Assembly: GCA_959599915.1 (NCBI GenBank)
Contig: CAUGJE010000008.1
Location: forward strand, 28,434-92,433
From: an uncultured Collinsella sp.
GTDB lineage: Bacteria; Actinomycetota; Coriobacteriia; Coriobacteriales; Coriobacteriaceae
Reading direction: 5' to 3'
Length of the DNA stretch: 64,000 nt
Shown: positions 7,960-17,506 of the stretch, piece by piece
How the letters are laid out: each line of letters starts with the position of its first letter
Position numbering within the stretch: position 1 is the stretch's first letter
Made by a program: the position numbers and the translations under genes
The notes under the pieces: model-generated
The model's input: the letters and a program-made list of their open reading frames with translations, nothing else
Databases searched by the model: none
Told to the model about the DNA's origin: nothing

Positions 7960-9543
7960 ATGGGAAAGAAACTCGATAAGAAGGCCCAGGCCGCCGTGGC
8001 AAAGGCTGCCAAGGGCGTCAAGGCTGCTAAAGTCGACAAGGCCGTCAAAAAGTTCCGCAAACTCGAGGGCAAGCTGTGGACTCGCGAGTACCTGCTCAAG
8101 ATTGCCGAGTTCGATGGAGCGACGGTTGCTCCTGTCAACGGTGCCGCGGCCCGCGCCGATGCTATGGGCACCCTTGCCGGCGAGCATCACAAGCTACTGA
8201 CCAGCGAGAAGTCCGTTGAGCTCGTACGCTCGTTAGCACGCGAGACGGTTGCAGGCGGACATGTAGACGACCCGCAGCTGCTCGACGAGATCCGCGTGCT
8301 CGGCCGCGACCAGCGCGAGGCAAGCGCCATCCCCACCGAGGAGGCCGAGGCCTGGACCAGGCTCACCTGCGAGGCAGACGCCGTGTGGCACAAGGCCAAG
8401 ACGGCCAATGACTGGGCGAGCTTTGAGCCCTATGTGGACAAGATTGTGGGCCAGCTCAAGCATCAGGCCGAGCTCATGGACCCCACGCGCGACCCCTACG
8501 ATGTTTGGCTCGACCAGTACGAGCGCGGCCTTTCCGCCAAGAGCTTCGACGCGTTTTGCGAGGAGGTTAAGGCCACGGTCGTGCCGCTCGTGCACGCCAT
8601 CGGCGAGCGCGGCCAGCAGCCCGCTGCCGACTTTTTGCATGCCCGCGTGCCCGAGGCCGCCCAGCGCGCCATGAGCTTTGACCTTATGAAGCTCGTCGGC
8701 CTAGACCTGGACGACACCACGCTTGCCTTTACCGAGCATCCGTTTAGCGAAGGCTTTGCCGTGGGCGATGCACGCATCGCGACGCACATCTACGAGAACG
8801 ACTGTATCTCCAACGTCTTCAGCATCATCCACGAGGCAGGTCACGCCATGTATGAGCTGGGCGTGAACCCCGCCTATGCGCGCACCTGCCTGGAGGGCGG
8901 CACCTCCATGGGTATCCACGAGAGCCAGAGCCGCTTTTTCGAGAACACCGTGGGTCGCAGCCGCGCCTTTATGGGACCGCTGCTCGAGGTGCTGCGCCGC
9001 CACGCACCCGAGGTCTACGGCGACGTCGACGAGGACACGCTCTACCACGCCGTGAACATCGCGCAGCCTTCGCTGATCCGCACCGAGGCCGACGAGCTCA
9101 CCTATCCGCTGCACGTTATGGTGCGCTACGAGATCGAGCGCATGCTGTTTGCCGGCGAGGCCACAGCCAAGGATATCCCCGCTCTTTGGAATCGCTTCAT
9201 GGATGAGTACCTGGGCATTCCGGTTCCCGACGACACGCGTGGTTGCCTGCAGGATACGCACTGGAGCGGCGGCTCGTTTGGCTACTTCCCCACCTATGCG
9301 CTGGGCAGCGCCTACGACGCCATGTTTGTGCCGGCCATGTGCCGCGACGGCGTCGACCTTACCGGCGCCTGCGCGAGCGGCGACCTGACACCCGTCCGCG
9401 CCTGGCTGGGCGAGCACATTTGGCAGTGGGGCCGCGCCAAGGACGCGCCGGAGCTCATCAAGGGCGCCTGCGGCATGGCGTTCGATGCCCGCTACTACTG
9501 CAGCTACCTGCAGGACAAGTTCACCACGCTCTACGAGCTGTAA
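7960..9543 (+). CDS. M32 family metallocarboxypeptidase
   Basis: 527 residues. A zinc carboxypeptidase related to thermostable carboxypeptidase Taq removes C-terminal residues from peptides in the cytosol. The zinc site HEAGH is at 291-295 and the family-specific HESQSR motif, which supplies the third ligand Glu, is at 320-325. Later conserved stretches include LIRTEADELTYPLHVMVRYE and a C-terminal GYFPTYALGSAYD. The N-terminal 40 residues are rich in Lys and Ala and may be an extension. The ATG at 7960 has AAGGA 6 nt upstream; an open frame 15 codons longer has no such site. It is a single gene divergent from pheST and convergent with glmM. Confidence 0.93.
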   Translation: MGKKLDKKAQAAVAKAAKGVKAAKVDKAVKKFRKLEGKLWTREYLLKIAEFDGATVAPVNGAAARADAMGTLAGEHHKLLTSEKSVELVRSLARETVAGGHVDDPQLLDEIRVLGRDQREASAIPTEEAEAWTRLTCEADAVWHKAKTANDWASFEPYVDKIVGQLKHQAELMDPTRDPYDVWLDQYERGLSAKSFDAFCEEVKATVVPLVHAIGERGQQPAADFLHARVPEAAQRAMSFDLMKLVGLDLDDTTLAFTEHPFSEGFAVGDARIATHIYENDCISNVFSIIHEAGHAMYELGVNPAYARTCLEGGTSMGIHESQSRFFENTVGRSRAFMGPLLEVLRRHAPEVYGDVDEDTLYHAVNIAQPSLIRTEADELTYPLHVMVRYEIERMLFAGEATAKDIPALWNRFMDEYLGIPVPDDTRGCLQDTHWSGGSFGYFPTYALGSAYDAMFVPAMCRDGVDLTGACASGDLTPVRAWLGEHIWQWGRAKDAPELIKGACGMAFDARYYCSYLQDKFTTLYEL

Positions 9544-9565
9544 GGCATAACCGACACGCCAACGC

Positions 9566-9604
9566 AAAGGGGACGCCGCGGAACCAATCCGCAGCGTCCC
9601 CTTT
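9566..9604. terminator. Bidirectional terminator hairpin
   Basis: Arms AAAGGGGACGC.GCGGA and TCCGC.GCGTCCCCTTT flank a 5-nt loop between the convergent M32 peptidase and glmM genes. A/T runs at both ends suit both strands. Confidence 0.75.
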
Positions 9605-9640
9605 CCACCTAGTCGTTTAAGAACGTCCCCAATGACTACC

Positions 9641-10972
9641 TTACAGAGCTTCCAGCGCGGCGGCGATGCGCTTCATGGCGGCGTCGGCGGCGGCTTGGTC
9701 GGGGGCTTCGGCCAAAACGCGAATCACCGACTCGGTTCCGCTCTTGCGCACGAGCACGCGGCCCTCGCCTGCCAGCGCAGCCTCGGCCTCGGCGATGGCG
9801 TTCTGCACGCCCATGTTCTCGAGCGCGGCGTCCTTGTCCGCCACGTGCACGGCCACCTGCGCCTGCGGCAGCAGCTTGCACGGAGCCGTGAGCTGCGAGA
9901 GCGTCTCGCGCTCGGCACGAATCACTTCCATCACGCGCAGCGAAGTCATAATGCCGTCGCCCGTGCGCTCGATATCGCCAAAGATCGTATGGCCCGTCTG
10001 CTCGCCGCCCAAGCTGTAGCCGCCCTCGCGCATCTTGGCATACACGTGACGGTCGCCCACGCCGCTGGTCACGGCGCTCAGACCGGCAAGCTCCAGCGAC
10101 TTGACCAGGCCAAAGTTGCTGGTAATCGTCGGCACCACGGTACCGCCCGAGAGACGCCCGTGCTTGTTCAGATACACGCCGCACACGTACAGGATCTGGT
10201 CGCCGTCTACCACGCGACCGCGCTCGTCCACGGCCAGGCAGCGATCGGCATCGCCGTCATAGGCAAAACCCACGTCCAGGCCCTGCTCCACCACGTGGCG
10301 CTGCAGGCGCTCCATATGCGTGGAGCCGCAGTCGACGTTGATGTTAAAGCCATCGGGCGCGGCGTTGATCACGCGCACGTCGGCACCCAGTGCGTCGAAC
10401 ACCGGCTTTGCCACCGAGGATGCCGAGCCGTTGGCGCAGTCGATGCCGATCTTGACGCCCTGCAGCGAAAAGTTCGCGCTTGCGATGAGCGAGGCAATAT
10501 AGCGGTTGCGGCCCTGCATGTAGTCCACCGTGGCGCCGATGTGATTGCCCGTTGCCAGCGGCACCTCGCTCTTGCCATCGATATAGTCCTCGATGAGCTC
10601 CAGCACGTCCTCGTCCATCTTAAAGCCGTCGCTGTTGACGAGCTTAATGCCGTTATCGCAAAACGGGTTGTGGCTCGCACTGATCATGATGCCGCAATCG
10701 AAGCAGCCCTCCACGGTCTGATGCGCCACGCCCGGCGTGGGGATCACGTGCAGCATATAGGCGTCCGCACCGCTCGCGACCAGGCCGCTCACCAGCGCCG
10801 CCTCAAACATATAGCTCGAGCGACGGGTGTCCTTGCCCACGATGACGCGCGCCTTGCGCTCGCGGTTGGCGCCGTAATACCAGCCCACAAAACGGCCAAT
10901 CTTATAAGCGTGCTCTACCGTCAGCCCAACGTTGGCCTCACCGCGAAAGCCGTCGGTGCCAAAGTACTTCAT
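9641..10972 (-). CDS. glmM: Phosphoglucosamine mutase
   Basis: 443 residues. It converts glucosamine-6-phosphate to glucosamine-1-phosphate for UDP-GlcNAc and peptidoglycan synthesis. The catalytic phosphoserine is Ser100 in ISASHNPFCDNGIK, the metal-binding loop is YDGDADR near 240, and the phosphate-binding RKSGTES is near the C terminus. MKYFGTDGFRG is the standard GlmM N terminus. AAGGAG precedes the ATG by 5 nt. It is separated from the upstream DUF4012 gene by a terminator and is probably transcribed alone. Confidence 0.97.
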   Translation of the reverse strand: MKYFGTDGFRGEANVGLTVEHAYKIGRFVGWYYGANRERKARVIVGKDTRRSSYMFEAALVSGLVASGADAYMLHVIPTPGVAHQTVEGCFDCGIMISASHNPFCDNGIKLVNSDGFKMDEDVLELIEDYIDGKSEVPLATGNHIGATVDYMQGRNRYIASLIASANFSLQGVKIGIDCANGSASSVAKPVFDALGADVRVINAAPDGFNINVDCGSTHMERLQRHVVEQGLDVGFAYDGDADRCLAVDERGRVVDGDQILYVCGVYLNKHGRLSGGTVVPTITSNFGLVKSLELAGLSAVTSGVGDRHVYAKMREGGYSLGGEQTGHTIFGDIERTGDGIMTSLRVMEVIRAERETLSQLTAPCKLLPQAQVAVHVADKDAALENMGVQNAIAEAEAALAGEGRVLVRKSGTESVIRVLAEAPDQAAADAAMKRIAAALEAL

Positions 10973-10992
10973 GCGCTCTCCTTACAAAATAT

Positions 10993-11026
10993 GGGGCGGA
11001 CAGATTGCCTGTCCGCCCCAAAATGG
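10993..11026 (-). terminator. Terminator of the DUF4012 gene
   Basis: An 11-bp GC stem (GGGGCGGACAG / CTGTCCGCCCC) with a 5-nt loop lies 37 bp after the DUF4012 gene stop, with a T-rich stretch on the reverse strand. Confidence 0.65.
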
Positions 11027-11056
11027 TACTCGATTATCTGCGCTACCAGAAAAACC

Positions 11057-13369
11057 CTACGCCGACGCGCTGTCGCGAGCCGCCTGGCATGTAGGAGTCT
11101 GACGCAGCGTAAGCGGCTTGTCCCCCGCCTCAGCCGACGTGGTCAGCGTATACGTAATCGTCGTCGTCTCGCCAGCATGCAGGTCAACGGTACCCGAATA
11201 GAAGGGAATTCCATGCCACGTAGCGGCGCCAAGACCAAACTGGGTGCCCTCAACCGTAAGGTCACTGATGTTGCCGCCCGTCGGGGCAAACAGTGAGACA
11301 TTCAGACGCTCGTCGTCGCGCGCGGCATCGGGCGCGCTCGCCGCGACGTAGTCGGGCAGCTTGCCGGCCTCCTCCTGCGTCATGATGTTCGTCAGGGTAA
11401 CGGTGATGCGATAGGAGCACGTGCCGTCGCCGTTCTTCACGCCCTGGCCAATCTGCGTGTCGGCGTTCAGATACCAGTCGAGCTTGGAGAAGCTCAGGTT
11501 GTTAAAGTAAACGCCGGCAACGGGATCGGCACTCGGATCATCCGGATCGGGCAGCGAAGCGTCAATGCCCGTCTCTTTGATGGCATTCTGCTCATCATCG
11601 TTTCTCATCCAAGCGATCAGGCGGCCCTCTTCGGCACCGCGCTCAACGGCGCTGACAAGCTTCGTAACATCGACATCGCCGATACCGCCAAGGATCTTGT
11701 CGAAGGCAGCACTGGCGACGGATGCAAAGATGCCGTCAGACTCCTCGACCGGATAGTTCCAGTACACATCGTGCATGAGGACCTTTGCGGCGTTGGTGCC
11801 GTCGACAACCGTTCCGTCGGGCAGTGACACGTTACCGACCAGGCCCAGCAGATACTGCAGGAACACCGGGTCGATACCGATGACGCCATCAACGTCCTGT
11901 CCATACTGGGACTTCCACAGCGCGGCGACACGCTGCGAGTTGCGGGGCCAATCAGGCGAATAGGTATTGCCCGAGTTGTACAGGTTACTGTGGTTGCCGA
12001 ACAGCGCCTCATCCTCTTCGTCGACGCTCTCGACTGCCTCATCCTCGCTGAGTCCAATGCGGGGAACAAACTCGCCAATCGACATCTGGCCGTCAGTGAC
12101 CGAAATCAGGCCCTGCGAACCGCCAAAGCCGCCGCAAGCACGAATCTCGACGTTGTTCATGGCGTACATAAGGTAGTTGCGCGTCTGGCCGTTGGCGCCG
12201 AGCATCTGGGGAAGGACGGGGGCGACCTTCTCCGCCGCGTCAACCGCGCCGTTGAGGGTGGCAAAGCCGTCCTTGGCCTTATCGACCAGCTCGGTCACCT
12301 GGGAAATATGAGTATCGCCAATACCCTGGATCTTCTCGTTGGCGTTCTTGAACACCTTGGAGCTATCGGAAAGCGAATCGGCAACGGCCTGCAGCGCGGA
12401 CACGTTAATCATGCCGTCCTGGAACAGCTTGCCGGGCGTGGCCTGCGAAAGGTTGTCGGCCATGGGAACCAGCGCGTTGCTCGAGACATCGGACAGGGCG
12501 TCGATCATGGTGCGGGCCGCATTGATGTCGCTGCCATACACCGGGATAAACGAAGCCGCCGTCCACAGCGGGCTCGAAGTCTCCGCCTTCATGCTGTCGC
12601 AGAGCTCATCAATCTTCTTCGCGTCGTCAGGCAACGTCGAAAAATCGCCCGACGTGACCTTGTCCTTAAGGCCACCGACGATCTCGACAGCCTCCTTCGC
12701 TTCGCTCTTTACGGTCTTTGCCGAGTTAAGCAGCATAAAGCCGCTTGCACCAAGCGCAACGAGAAGCACCGCGACTACAGCGGCAATAATGGCGCCGGTG
12801 TGACGCTGTTTGCGCTCGCCCTTGCGATGGCGATGACGGACCAGACCGTCAGAGGTCGAACTCGACGAAGCGTCGCTACCGTAGTTCAAGCCAAAATCGT
12901 AATAATCTTCCTTGGATCCCGAGCCCGCAAACTCGGCACCGCTATCATCCAGGCGGGCGAACGTGCCAGTCTCGGAGGCGCCGGTGTAGATCGTGCCAAG
13001 GTTACCCGTAAGTCCCGCACCACCGGCAGAGGGAGTATTGTTGGCGGCCTTGCCGGCATTAACGTTGCCGGCGGCATTCGCGGCGTTGGCAGCACCTGCG
13101 CTGTTCGCAGGTACCGAAGGAGCCCCGCTCGGCTGCGACGTGGAGGTTGCACCGCCCGCAAAGACATTCCCTCTTGCACGGCCGGTCTTTTTTGCCTTTT
13201 GAGACTGCTCGTACAGAGCGGTAAACATCGCCGTCTCGCCCGGGGACACGCGCTTACCGGGACCGCCCTGTCCAGCGCCGCCCGGCGTACCGGCCTTACC
13301 AGCCCCGTTCGGACGCGGCGGAACTGCAGGACGGCCGCTATCGCTGCCCTTAAAGTGATTACCAGCCAT
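11057..13369 (-). CDS. DUF4012 membrane-anchored protein
   Basis: 770 residues; function unknown. The first 190 or so residues are low in complexity, with Pro/Gly then Ala/Asn-rich runs and a basic RHRHRKGERKQRH patch. One transmembrane helix follows at about 193-215 (GAIIAAVVAVLLVALGASGF), so the small N-terminal part is cytoplasmic and the large C-terminal part is outside. The outer part matches DUF4012 proteins, with RNYLMYAMNNVEIRACGGF, GVIGIDPVFLQYLLGLVG and a predicted beta-rich C-terminal domain. DUF4012 proteins often accompany surface polysaccharide genes, but none are adjacent here. ATG 13369 is chosen because AGGA lies 7 nt upstream; an open frame 9 codons longer lacks this. Confidence 0.8.
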   Translation of the reverse strand: MAGNHFKGSDSGRPAVPPRPNGAGKAGTPGGAGQGGPGKRVSPGETAMFTALYEQSQKAKKTGRARGNVFAGGATSTSQPSGAPSVPANSAGAANAANAAGNVNAGKAANNTPSAGGAGLTGNLGTIYTGASETGTFARLDDSGAEFAGSGSKEDYYDFGLNYGSDASSSSTSDGLVRHRHRKGERKQRHTGAIIAAVVAVLLVALGASGFMLLNSAKTVKSEAKEAVEIVGGLKDKVTSGDFSTLPDDAKKIDELCDSMKAETSSPLWTAASFIPVYGSDINAARTMIDALSDVSSNALVPMADNLSQATPGKLFQDGMINVSALQAVADSLSDSSKVFKNANEKIQGIGDTHISQVTELVDKAKDGFATLNGAVDAAEKVAPVLPQMLGANGQTRNYLMYAMNNVEIRACGGFGGSQGLISVTDGQMSIGEFVPRIGLSEDEAVESVDEEDEALFGNHSNLYNSGNTYSPDWPRNSQRVAALWKSQYGQDVDGVIGIDPVFLQYLLGLVGNVSLPDGTVVDGTNAAKVLMHDVYWNYPVEESDGIFASVASAAFDKILGGIGDVDVTKLVSAVERGAEEGRLIAWMRNDDEQNAIKETGIDASLPDPDDPSADPVAGVYFNNLSFSKLDWYLNADTQIGQGVKNGDGTCSYRITVTLTNIMTQEEAGKLPDYVAASAPDAARDDERLNVSLFAPTGGNISDLTVEGTQFGLGAATWHGIPFYSGTVDLHAGETTTITYTLTTSAEAGDKPLTLRQTPTCQAARDSASA

Positions 13370-13518
13370 AAAGAAATCCTCGCAATTGAGTCGCAATGAA
13401 AAAGTCCATAACGTTACTAGTTTATGGCATTTTGAGCATCGACAGCTAAACTCCAGACACGGACATCAATTGGCGAAAATGCGGCACAACACCTTTTCTG
13501 CCTTGGCGGCGGCGCCAG

Positions 13519-14541
13519 CTACACCGTGAGGAACATCATCACGATGATCATGGCAAAGCCGATAAGGTCGGTCGGCAAAAACACCGTGCCCAGCATAACG
13601 GCGCTGGTGATGGTCGCCGAAACCGGCTCCACAGTTCCGATGAGGCTCGCACGCACCGAGCCGATGTCCTTAACGCCCTGCATATAAAGCATGTAAGCAA
13701 AAAACGAGCCGATAACCACGAACACCGCGAGCGCCTCGATGCCGGCGGCGTCGAGCGCCGGCATATGCGCCCAGGGCTGCACGAAGACGCACGAGACCAC
13801 GCCCGCCGCGAGCATTGCCGAGCCCGTGACGATGGGGCTGCCGTATTCGGGCAGGATCTTGGCGGGAATCACCGCCATGCACGCGGCGCTGACCGCACAC
13901 ATAAGACCTGCTGCCAGGCCAAGCGGCGAGATATTCAGGCTGGTGGGGTCGCCGCCGGTGGCGATTAAAAAGGTTCCACCCAGAGCCAGGCCAATGCCGA
14001 TGACTTCGCGAGTACGCGGCATGCGGCGATCGGTCACGCAGGTGTAGCCCATGATGATAACGAGCTGCAGGCACTGGAGCACCGTCGCGGTTCCGGCGTT
14101 CGTCAGGCGCACGGCCGAAAGATAGCAAAACTGGTTGAACAGCAGGCCAAAGGCGGTAAAGAGCAGCAGCTGCTTGCGATCGGCGGGTGTGGTCCAGAGC
14201 TTAATCAGGCGCTCGCGGTCGCGCGTAACAACCACGGCCATAAAGAGTAGACCGGCGAGAATCTGACGCACGCTCATAAGCCACAAGGTGTCGACGTGGT
14301 AGGTATCGAACAGAAAGCTCGCGCTGGTGCCCGAGAAGCCCCAAAACGAACCGCCCACCAGCGTAGCCAAGACGCCCGTGATCATCTTGCGCGACGACGC
14401 ATCGTTAAGGCGCTCGCGCCAGGCGCGGCGGGTGCTACGGCTGAGCTCGTCGGTGCCCTCGGGCACATCAATGTTCGATATATCGGTCATCGGCACCGAA
14501 GCCCCTGCGCCTTCGACCTGCTCGACACACTCTTTGCTCAT
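13519..14541 (-). CDS. EamA/DMT-family transporter
   Basis: 340 residues with a roughly 55-residue hydrophilic N-terminal tail and about ten predicted transmembrane helices in two EamA repeats. Conserved features are GSFWGFSGTSASFLF in helix 1 and LIGTVEPVSATITSAVMLGTVF in the penultimate region, typical of drug/metabolite exporters. The substrate is unknown. The start at 14541 follows GGGGGAG by 4 nt; the open frame runs 68 codons further but without a good start. A second DMT gene of another subtype is at 46060-47178. Confidence 0.85.
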   Translation of the reverse strand: MSKECVEQVEGAGASVPMTDISNIDVPEGTDELSRSTRRAWRERLNDASSRKMITGVLATLVGGSFWGFSGTSASFLFDTYHVDTLWLMSVRQILAGLLFMAVVVTRDRERLIKLWTTPADRKQLLLFTAFGLLFNQFCYLSAVRLTNAGTATVLQCLQLVIIMGYTCVTDRRMPRTREVIGIGLALGGTFLIATGGDPTSLNISPLGLAAGLMCAVSAACMAVIPAKILPEYGSPIVTGSAMLAAGVVSCVFVQPWAHMPALDAAGIEALAVFVVIGSFFAYMLYMQGVKDIGSVRASLIGTVEPVSATITSAVMLGTVFLPTDLIGFAMIIVMMFLTV

Positions 14542-14772
14542 TCCGCTCCCCCGAAACAGCCTGGAAACAATTCGGCTTACCTTACCACGGCGAAGGCACC
14601 AGCTGGAGGCTTGTCCGCTTATCGGTAGGACAATTCCGCAGGCGTCTTTCCATAGCTCGATACCGCAATGGCTTTGCATTAGTCGACAGCCAAATCGCGG
14701 CAGCAGACTCTTTTGAAATGGATATGACAAAGCCCCCGAATTCCACAATGTAAGCGATTTTTAAAAATGTTC

Positions 14773-14801
14773 TTGCCACCGAGTTCAGGCTCCGTTATAT
14801 T
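14773..14801 (+). promoter_or_regulatory. tRNA-Val promoter
   Basis: TTGCCA (14773-14778) and TATATT (14796-14801) are separated by exactly 17 bp, about 30 bp before the tRNA. Confidence 0.7.
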
Positions 14802-14830
14802 ATCCCTTGCGCACTTGCGCACCCTTGATC

Positions 14831-14905
14831 GGGCGTTTAGCTCAGGGGGAGAGCGCTTCCCTGACACGGAAGAGGTCAGAAGTTCAAATCTTCTAACGCC
14901 CACCA
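14831..14905 (+). tRNA. tRNA-Val(GAC), CCA encoded
   Basis: The acceptor arms GGGCGTT and AACGCCC pair fully. The D arm holds AGCTCAGGGGGAGAGC and the T arm holds TTCAAATC. The anticodon loop CTGACAC gives anticodon GAC. The 3' CCA is in the DNA (14903-14905). Confidence 0.95.
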
Positions 14906-14913
14906 AATGTTCG

Positions 14914-14950
14914 CAGCTCAGAGGCTATGTCTCTGGGCTGTTTTGTTTTA
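14914..14950 (+). terminator. tRNA-Val terminator
   Basis: The hairpin CAGCTCAGAG / CTCTGGGCTG with a short loop is followed by TTTTGTTTT, 9 nt after the tRNA. Confidence 0.8.
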
Positions 14951-15239
14951 TGTCACCAAACCCGCTGGCAGCTCCAACCGTCATCGCAACGTAACATCAA
15001 TTCACCTGACAAATGGCAGCCAAACAAATTCAATACCCCAGCATCAACAATAGCCAGGCACAAAACTGCGCCGCAAGCTGCTCCAACCGCCCAACTGGTC
15101 AAAAGCCGACCATCTACTTGCCAATCTATCCATCGGCATAACCAATCAGTCCGAGCCGCAGCTTCTCGGTAAAACGCCACAACGTCCACACCCTGCGGTA
15201 TCCTTGAGCCACTTGCACCTGCAGCACCAAGGAGCCGCC
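14951..15239. other. Intergenic region without a recognised gene
   Basis: From the tRNA terminator to the DUF5710 gene I see no convincing gene. The base composition is AT-richer than the coding DNA and CAA-rich. A reverse-strand open frame (14953-15270) runs into the next gene and has no ribosome site or recognisable motif. Confidence 0.5.
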
Positions 15240-15926
15240 ATGCGCACCGAGCTCGATGTCCCCTTTTCACACAAAGAAGAAGCCAAGGCGCTGGGCGCCA
15301 AATGGGATCGGACCAAGAAGATCTGGTATGTACCCAGCGGCGTCAACCCCGAGCCCTTTGCCGAGTGGCTGCCCGGTGTTGACCGATCCGACCCCTCGGC
15401 GCCGTATATATATCTAGTACTGGGCAAGCGCGAATGCTGGAAGTGTCACAAAGAGACCTCGGTCGCGGCCTTCGGCATTCCCTATCGAACCGATAATCAC
15501 GAGAGCATCGCCATCGCGCACGCGCCCAACGAAGCCGGGCACATTGCCATCGACACGGCCAGAGCCAACGCACTCGCCATCGTGCCCGCTCTTGGCTGCG
15601 TGCCGGGCGAGATCCGCGACTACCTTCATAAGCGCTGCGGCTACAAGCCCGTAGGAGCGCGAGCTTCCAAAGCCCCGTCGCTCGGCAACACGTGCACCAG
15701 TTGCGACGCGCTGCAAGGCAGCCGCTATCTGTTCGAGGAGCCCTCGTCCCCGTTTGCCCTCACCGCCATCAACAAGCTACCGGCACTGGAGTTTGTGCGC
15801 GTCGAAGTTGCCGGCGTCTTTGGCGTCCCGGCCACGCGCACCGACTTTGACCAGGCGCTCTTTACCTGGGCACGCGACCATCACGCCGAGTTCCACAGGC
15901 AACTCGGTGAGGGGATTTATTTGTAG
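15240..15926 (+). CDS. DUF5710-domain protein
   Basis: 228 residues. Residues 1-40 (MRTELDVPFSHKEEAKALGAKWD...WYVPSG) match the DUF5710 module, a short domain common in mobile-element and phage proteins and near primases. Two cysteine pairs, CWKC near 66 and CTSC near 160, could bind zinc. The rest is unrecognised. AAGGAG sits 5 nt before the ATG. It is next to a restriction-modification pair, so it may belong to the same acquired block, but this is only positional inference. Confidence 0.75.
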   Translation: MRTELDVPFSHKEEAKALGAKWDRTKKIWYVPSGVNPEPFAEWLPGVDRSDPSAPYIYLVLGKRECWKCHKETSVAAFGIPYRTDNHESIAIAHAPNEAGHIAIDTARANALAIVPALGCVPGEIRDYLHKRCGYKPVGARASKAPSLGNTCTSCDALQGSRYLFEEPSSPFALTAINKLPALEFVRVEVAGVFGVPATRTDFDQALFTWARDHHAEFHRQLGEGIYL

Positions 15927-15975
15927 AGACGGCATCGAGGAGCAGGAGCTCGATCGTTAAACAATCCCAAAAACG

Positions 15976-17481
15976 CTACAGCCCCAGAATGTGCTCCAGG
16001 TAGCCCTTGTTGAACCAGAACGATTGCTTCGTCATCCAGCGCCCGTCGGGCAGTTCGTAAGCATTCCTTGCGATGTCACCAACCTCTGTTCCATCGGCAA
16101 ACTTGTAAGCCGCTTTTGACGTATGCGGGCGAACGTGAACAATTGGGTTGTCCGCCATACCGGGCAGATTGTTAGTCACTTTGAGCTTTCCGCTCGCATC
16201 CCGATACGGATTGAGCTCAACGCCCTCACGTATTACCTTTCGCGTCTCATCCCAACAAGCTTTCGCAGGACCTTCGATTTCGTTTTCTCCCATCGCCCAG
16301 AACAAACAACGGTCGAGACGCAGCACGCCATCGTGGCCCTCACGGAACACAACGAAGAAGAAGCGATTGGTCTCAAGGCACGCATGAAGAGGCGACGTCT
16401 CCCAGTCTTCTTCAATCAAACGCTTGAACTCAAACGGCGGGAACGACATAGCCTGCTCGATGTGCCCCCTGTTGTTAACTCGAACGGTTCGGACGGAAAT
16501 GCCTGCCTTGACGAATTCCTCGGCAGCATTGTTTTTGATTCCGAGCATACGATAGACGAGCGTTGTCCATTGCGCCTTATTGCCCGTGTACTCCAACCCG
16601 TATCGTTCCGCTATCTGGCGATCAGTTTCGCCATAGTGTTGCTCGATAAGTCTAGTTACATAGCTTTCGAAATCAATGGACTCGTCGTCGCCTCGAACGA
16701 TGCTCTCTCCGATACGCGGGGCACCGAGAACATAGGCGTGGAGTACATAGTCCATATACGAGCGCTTGAGGGAAAAGGCACGACGCTTTGCGCGATGGCG
16801 CTCAATCTCACCCGTATCGGTATTGAAGTACTCGTAATATTGGTCAACCCACATCGTCGCTTCAGTTGCGCCCTTTGTGCAGGCACCCAAGTAAGTGGTC
16901 ATGCCCTCCGATAGCTCGTCCGCGCGACCATCCTGAATGTACGAAATGATTTTTTCGTAGTCGGCGCGAATGATCTTCATATCCTCTTCGGGCAGACGAA
17001 CCATGACTGCGCGCTCAATGCGCTGGTCGTATTTGTCGATGGAGCGGTCACGGCCGTAATAAATCAGCAGGATATTGCTGAGCTTGGTCTTGAGATGCGA
17101 GCTGTCGTAGTCGAGCGAAACGGGACGGTCGTAGGGAATCATCGTCAAGACAAGACGTTCACCGGCAGATTTACGACCGTCTTTGAGTACATCAAAACAC
17201 GTTGCCTTGAGCTCAACGCCCGCCTCGGGAAAGTCCGGCCGATCATCGCTGTTGGCCTTGTAGCCAAAATAACGCTCCTCGATCAGGGTTCCCATACCGC
17301 CCTTGTACTTCTTGGACCCAAAGTCCTTGGGCGCACTCTCCCCCTCCGGCGCAATGCCAAGCTCGAGAATATCGCGAAACGTCATGCCATCGAGATTGGC
17401 AGCATAGCGCTCGATACTTGAGGGGTCAGAAAAATCAGTATCGTCAAGCATACGCTTGAAATCGAGGTGCTTCTTGGGCAT
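15976..17481 (-). CDS. Sau3AI-like (MutH-fold) type II restriction endonuclease, predicted GATC
   Basis: 501 residues, close to the length of Sau3AI. The N-terminal half carries the MutH/Sau3AI nuclease core, with GTLIEERYFGYKANS followed by Asp83 and Glu90-Leu-Lys92, the same D-x6-E-x-K spacing as MutH. The C-terminal half resembles the second, catalytically silent MutH-like domain of Sau3AI used for DNA binding. GAGAGGA precedes the ATG at 17481 by 7 nt; the open frame runs upstream into the control region but has no site there. It is divergent from a C5-cytosine methyltransferase, which completes the system. GATC specificity is inferred from family. Confidence 0.88.
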   Translation of the reverse strand: MPKKHLDFKRMLDDTDFSDPSSIERYAANLDGMTFRDILELGIAPEGESAPKDFGSKKYKGGMGTLIEERYFGYKANSDDRPDFPEAGVELKATCFDVLKDGRKSAGERLVLTMIPYDRPVSLDYDSSHLKTKLSNILLIYYGRDRSIDKYDQRIERAVMVRLPEEDMKIIRADYEKIISYIQDGRADELSEGMTTYLGACTKGATEATMWVDQYYEYFNTDTGEIERHRAKRRAFSLKRSYMDYVLHAYVLGAPRIGESIVRGDDESIDFESYVTRLIEQHYGETDRQIAERYGLEYTGNKAQWTTLVYRMLGIKNNAAEEFVKAGISVRTVRVNNRGHIEQAMSFPPFEFKRLIEEDWETSPLHACLETNRFFFVVFREGHDGVLRLDRCLFWAMGENEIEGPAKACWDETRKVIREGVELNPYRDASGKLKVTNNLPGMADNPIVHVRPHTSKAAYKFADGTEVGDIARNAYELPDGRWMTKQSFWFNKGYLEHILGL

Positions 17482-17506
17482 GGCAAATCCTCTCGAAATA
17501 AGACAT

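Noticed and set aside
9632..11296. 554-residue + strand open frame
   Set aside because: Antisense shadow of glmM.
14953..15270. 105-residue reverse frame upstream of the DUF5710 gene
   Set aside because: Overlaps the real gene start, has no ribosome site and no family resemblance.
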